A stretch of DNA of 8,599 nt from contig CAITBU010000479.1 in assembly GCA_903890595.1 (NCBI GenBank), forward strand, positions 1 to 8,599, in the 5' to 3' direction. Positions 6,457-8,599 of the stretch are shown piece after piece (the stretch's first letter is position 1; every line of letters starts with the position of its first letter). A program made the position numbers and the translations under genes. This stretch comes from an uncultured Holophagaceae bacterium. GTDB lineage: Bacteria; Acidobacteriota; Holophagae; Holophagales; Holophagaceae. The notes under the pieces were generated by a model that worked only from the letters and a program-made list of their open reading frames with translations, was not told the DNA's origin and searched no databases.

Positions 6457-6478
6457 GCAGCTGGGGAAAGGGGTGGAC

Positions 6479-6703
6479 TCAGCTGGCGAGGCCCACGCGG
6501 CGAAGCCGGCTGGCAGGGGCTTCCAGCTTCTTGGCGAGGGTGTTGCGATGGATGCCGAGCTCCCGGGCAGCAGCGCTCTGGTTGCCCTCGTGGGCAGCCA
6601 CAACCTCTTCCAGGTAGATCCGCTCGAACTCGCGGCGCGCCATCTCCAGGGGGATGCCACCGCGCACCATTTCGGCTACGAGATTCCGCAGCTTGTCACG
6701 CAT
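6479..6703 (-). CDS. Stand-alone Fis-type helix-turn-helix protein (74 aa)
   Basis: This small protein begins MRDKLRNLVAEMV and ends with a Fis/NtrC-type DNA-binding domain. FERIYLEEVVAAHEGNQSAAARELGIHRNTLAKKLEA spans about residues 26-62, with the G-N-Q-S/T-A-A-A..LGI.R.TL..KL pattern of this family. There is no receiver or AAA+ domain, so it resembles Fis itself or a detached activator tail. It should bind DNA as a dimer through the N-terminal helix. The start at 6703 is set by GGAGAGG five bases upstream (6709-6715). The frame stays open to 6889, but that extension crosses the spacer and its repeats and has no conserved look. It is transcribed toward the GAPDH-like pair and is separated from it by a terminator. 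Its targets are unknown; autoregulation or control of the next genes is possible. Confidence 0.85.
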   Translation of the reverse strand: MRDKLRNLVAEMVRGGIPLEMARREFERIYLEEVVAAHEGNQSAAARELGIHRNTLAKKLEAPASRLRRVGLAS

Positions 6704-6743
6704 TTCAGCCTCTCCAACGAACCATTCGGAACCTCGAAGGTAA

Positions 6744-6762
6744 CACTCCATTGACGGGAGTG
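6744..6762. promoter_or_regulatory. Inverted repeat CACTCC-N7-GGAGTG, possible operator
   Basis: CACTCC (6744-6749) and GGAGTG (6757-6762) are exact complements 7 bases apart, which is a spacing that suits a dimeric regulator. The repeat lies 41 bases upstream of the Fis-like start and overlaps the possible -35 element of the divergent gene. Candidates for binding include the Fis-like protein itself. Confidence 0.4.
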
Positions 6763-6779
6763 AAAGGCCATGACATTTT
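6751..6779 (+). promoter_or_regulatory. Possible sigma-70-like promoter for the DinB-fold gene
   Basis: TTGACG (6751-6756) matches the -35 consensus at five of six positions. After 17 bases comes CATTTT (6774-6779), a poor -10 box helped by an extended TGA just before it. This would give a leader of roughly 100 bases that contains the three TGTGGA repeats. The assignment is tentative because the -10 is weak. Confidence 0.3.
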
Positions 6780-6796
6780 CGAAACCCAGCCACCAT

Positions 6797-6829
6797 CTGT
6801 GGAAAACGCTGTGGATTACCTGTGGAACA
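6797..6829 (+). repeat. Three direct CTGTGGA repeats in helical phase, DnaA-box-like
   Basis: CTGTGGA occurs at 6797, 6809 and 6820, that is 12 and 11 bases apart, about one helical turn each. The extended words are TGTGGAAAA (6798-6806), TGTGGATTA (6810-6818) and TGTGGAACA (6821-6829). On the reverse strand the first reads TTTTCCACA, which fits the relaxed DnaA box TTWTNCACA; the others deviate from TTATCCACA at one and two positions. The cluster is in the divergent spacer between the Fis-like and DinB-fold genes, so it could serve either promoter. Binding by DnaA is inference. Confidence 0.6.
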
Positions 6830-6887
6830 CACCCCTGATTTCGTACCCAAGGCCATACTGGTGATGACCTTCTGATGAGGAGAGCCC

Positions 6888-7415
6888 ATGACCCTGGCCC
6901 AGCCCCAGCCCGGCGAATATGCGGAAGCCTATGCCCACTACCTGGGTACCCCGGTCCAGGGAGATGTCTTGACCCTGCTGGAGACCCAGGCCGCTGAGCT
7001 CGGGCTGCTGTTCCGAAGATTCAGTGATAGCCAGGCGCTCCATCGCTACGCCCCAGGCAAGTGGAGCCTCAAGGACCTGCTGCAGCACCTGACGGACACC
7101 GAGCGGATGTTCACTTACCGCTGCCTGCGCATCGGTCGGGGCGACACTGCCCCCCTGCCGGGCTTCGACGAGAACGCCTTCGCCGCCGCCGCCCAGTCCG
7201 ATGGGAGGCCCCTGGGCCTGCTGCTGGTTGATTTCCAGGCGGCGCGGGCCGCCAGCCTGGCCCTGTTCCGCAGCCTGCCCGAGGCGGCCTGGCTGAACCC
7301 CGGCACCACCAACGGTCGCCAGGTGACCGCCCGCTGCATGCCCTACTTCGCCTTGGCCCATGCGGCCCACCACCTGGCGGTGGTGCGGGAGCGCTACCTG
7401 CCGGGGCTGATGTAG
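6888..7415 (+). CDS. DinB-fold (DinB_2) putative metal-dependent protein
   Basis: This 175-residue protein has the four-helix-bundle DinB/YfiT-type pattern. APGKWSLKDLLQHLTDTERM (55-74) gives the first metal-binding histidine (H67). TYRCLRIGRGDTAPLPGFDEN follows, and ALAHAAHHLAVVRERYL (155-171) gives H158 and H162. These three histidines form the usual divalent-metal site. Family members include thiol-S-transferases that use bacillithiol or mycothiol, but many have no known reaction, so I give no substrate. The start at 6888 is preceded by GAGGAGA at good spacing. Length is normal for the family. It is divergent from the Fis-like gene. Its last 22 bases overlap the end of the convergent gene at 7394-7690. 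Confidence 0.9.
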   Translation: MTLAQPQPGEYAEAYAHYLGTPVQGDVLTLLETQAAELGLLFRRFSDSQALHRYAPGKWSLKDLLQHLTDTERMFTYRCLRIGRGDTAPLPGFDENAFAAAAQSDGRPLGLLLVDFQAARAASLALFRSLPEAAWLNPGTTNGRQVTARCMPYFALAHAAHHLAVVRERYLPGLM

Positions 7416-7690
7416 TCCTGCCAGGCTTCCAGAGACTGCGCCAGCTTGCTCAGCTGCTCAGGCTCCGTGGTGCGGAAGCGGCTCACGAGCTTCCAGCCTT
7501 GGGACACTTTCTGGTAGCGGTGGAGCCAGAGGCTTGGCCCCTCCCAGGGCGCCTCGGAATGCGTCCGGGTCTTCACCAGGAAGGCGACGGTGGTCCAGGG
7601 TCCCCGGGCCAGGAAGGTGCGGCCCAGCTCCTGGATGCCGGACTCCTCGTCGGATTCCAGCACCAGATCATCGAGATCGGGGATGATCAT
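7394..7690 (-). CDS. Hypothetical protein, 98 aa
   Basis: I do not recognise a family. The 98-residue product starts MIIPDLDDLVLESDEESGI, an acidic segment. A mixed strand-like part follows with GPWTTVAFLVKTRTH, LWLHRYQK and GWKLVSRFRT, then a helical end. The alternating hydrophobic strands, with no signal peptide or membrane segment, suggest a small cytoplasmic alpha/beta protein. Support for a real gene: ATG 7690 has GAGGTG seven bases upstream, amino-acid use looks natural (not the Arg/Pro/Gly-rich style of shadow frames), and it fills an otherwise empty stretch. It is convergent with the DinB-fold gene, overlapping its last 22 bases, and divergent from the small membrane peptide gene. 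Confidence 0.7.
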   Translation of the reverse strand: MIIPDLDDLVLESDEESGIQELGRTFLARGPWTTVAFLVKTRTHSEAPWEGPSLWLHRYQKVSQGWKLVSRFRTTEPEQLSKLAQSLEAWQDYISPGR

Positions 7691-7736
7691 GCAACACCTC
7701 GGTTGTTCGGCTCATCGTAGCCCCTGGAGGCCCCCG

Positions 7737-7901
7737 ATGGAAAAGCTCATGGGATTCATCGGCGCCACTGTGGGCAGCCTGGTGGGCTGGTACCTGGGGG
7801 CACTGGTGGGGTTCACCACCGGCATGGTGCTCAGCATGGTGGGCACAGGCGTCGGGCTCTGGGCGGGCCGCCGGCTGGTGCAGAGCTGGCTGGAGTCCTA
7901 G
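7737..7901 (+). CDS. Small glycine-rich membrane protein, 54 aa
   Basis: The peptide starts MEKLMGFIGATVGSLVGWYL and is hydrophobic almost throughout, ending in a basic and polar tail, GRRLVQSWLES. Two short membrane helices (about 6-23 and 25-43) are plausible. They carry repeated small-residue spacing (G7, G10, G14, G17, G21, G25, G29 and on), like glycine-zipper packing. The ATG at 7737 has TGGAGG six bases upstream, which fixes this start. The frame is open further upstream to 7590, but that part is antisense to the neighbouring gene. It lies 42 bases before cinA on the same strand and may be co-transcribed with it. Similar small glycine-rich membrane peptides occur in other bacteria without known function. 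The role is unknown. Confidence 0.75.
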   Translation: MEKLMGFIGATVGSLVGWYLGALVGFTTGMVLSMVGTGVGLWAGRRLVQSWLES

Positions 7902-7943
7902 GACGGTTGGAGATTTGGCGGTCTCCGTGGTTCCATTCCAGTC

Positions 7944-8599
7944 ATGCGTATTGAATGCATCGCCATCGGCACTGAGCTGCTCACCACCCGCCGCCTGGAC
8001 ACCAACTCCGTGTGGCTGGGGGAGCGCCTGGCGGCCCTGGGCCTCGGGTTCCACCGCAAGACCGCTGTGGGCGACAGCCGGGAGGATCTGGCGGCTCTCT
8101 TCCAGGAAGCGATGGGCCGATCGGACGTCATCCTCACCACAGGGGGCCTCGGGCCCACCTTCGATGACTTCACCAAAGAACTGTTCGCAGAGCTCATCGG
8201 TGCCGACCTGGTGGAGGACGCCCGCTCCCGGGCGGACATGCTGGACTTCTACGCCGCGCGCAACCGCACCCCGCCCCAGGTGAACTTCAAGCAGGCCCTC
8301 ATCCCCGTGGGCGCCGAGCCCCTGCGCAACCTGGTGGGCACCGCCCCTGGCGTCTGGTGGCAGGACCCTCCGGGCCATCCCGGTGTGCGCATCGTGATGA
8401 TGCCCGGTGTGCCCCGGGAGATGAAGCGCATGTGGGAAGAGCACGTGGAGCCTCGCCTCGCTGTGCTGGCCGGGCAGGCTGTCCACACCCTGCGCATGGT
8501 GGTGGCCGGTGTGCCCGAGAGCAACCTGGATGAGCGCACCCGTGGGGTCCGGGAGCAGCACAGCCACCTGGACTGGACCATCCTGGCGAGTCTCTCCCA
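7944..8599 (+). CDS. cinA: CinA, competence/damage-inducible protein A family, N-terminal part (runs off the right edge)
   Basis: The first 218 codons are present and open to the window end. They match the N-terminal MoaB/MogA-like molybdopterin-binding-type domain of CinA: MRIECIAIGTELL (1-13), NSVWLGERLAALG (21-33), ILTTGGLGPTFDD (63-75, the hallmark), NFKQALIPVGAEPLRNLVGTAPG (two motifs, 114-136) and VMMPGVPREMKRMW (151-164). In characterised members this domain has ADP-ribose pyrophosphatase activity, and a C-terminal domain deamidates NMN in pyridine nucleotide recycling. The C-terminal domain lies outside the window, so it cannot be judged. Full-length relatives are about 410-420 residues. 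The start at 7944 follows the family N-terminus, but no clear Shine-Dalgarno is visible upstream. It follows the glycine-rich membrane peptide gene by 42 bases. Confidence 0.96.
   Translation, partial: MRIECIAIGTELLTTRRLDTNSVWLGERLAALGLGFHRKTAVGDSREDLAALFQEAMGRSDVILTTGGLGPTFDDFTKELFAELIGADLVEDARSRADMLDFYAARNRTPPQVNFKQALIPVGAEPLRNLVGTAPGVWWQDPPGHPGVRIVMMPGVPREMKRMWEEHVEPRLAVLAGQAVHTLRMVVAGVPESNLDERTRGVREQHSHLDWTILASLS

Noticed and set aside
6797..6829. Replication origin
   Set aside because: Three DnaA-like boxes are present, but there is no AT-rich unwinding region, no dnaA/dnaN/gyrB neighbourhood, and two of the boxes deviate from consensus.
6704..6889. 62-codon N-terminal extension of the Fis-like protein
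   Set aside because: It runs through the divergent spacer with its repeats and the DinB-fold gene's ribosome site. GGAGAGG at 6709-6715 supports the start at 6703.
7668..8567. Minus-strand 299-codon open frame antisense to cinA
   Set aside because: It is His/Ala/Gly-rich with no recognisable domain. It also covers the small membrane gene and the divergent spacer, and cinA on the other strand is unmistakable.

Overview
The window looks like ordinary chromosomal DNA from a GC-rich (roughly two-thirds G+C by eye), free-living Gram-negative bacterium. It has an outer-membrane TolC-type gene and dense gene packing, and third codon positions are heavily G/C. That bias produces long antisense shadow ORFs. 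The gene content and protein style suggest an acidobacterium of the Holophaga/Geothrix type, but this is a judgement from familiarity and not a demonstrated placement. I see no rRNA, tRNA, CRISPR array, insertion sequence or prophage gene.

Layout from left to right. A TolC-family outer-membrane gene runs off the left edge on the minus strand. Next, also on the minus strand, is a probable two-gene unit: a LipB octanoyltransferase fused in frame to a NUDIX hydrolase, then an acyl-CoA dehydrogenase. Divergent from lipB, across a structured spacer of about 175 bases (four 7-bp repeats and several hairpins), lies a plus-strand BaiN/HI0933-type flavoprotein. It meets head-on a minus-strand pair of GAPDH-like genes that overlap by 4 bases. 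Upstream of that pair is a stand-alone 74-residue Fis-type DNA-binding protein with its own hairpin terminator. Across another divergent spacer, which holds three helically phased TGTGGA repeats, is a plus-strand DinB-fold gene. Its tail overlaps a small convergent hypothetical gene. The window ends with a 54-residue glycine-rich membrane peptide and the first 218 codons of cinA.

Functional links. LipB and the acyl-CoA dehydrogenase both handle acyl groups in central or lipid metabolism, but they do not form a recognised pathway together. The GAPDH pair is the most unusual part. The downstream copy (336 aa) keeps the catalytic Cys/His dyad. The upstream copy (333 aa) has Asp in place of the catalytic Cys and has also lost other active-site residues, so it should not be a GAPDH in the usual sense. 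Translational coupling by the 4-base overlap suggests the two are made together, possibly as a heteromer. The Fis-like protein just upstream could be connected to their expression, but nothing in the sequence proves it.

Most interesting points: the active/inactive GAPDH-like pair; the LipB-NUDIX fusion; the repeat- and hairpin-rich spacer at about 2918-3060; and the phased DnaA-box-like repeats at about 6797-6829.
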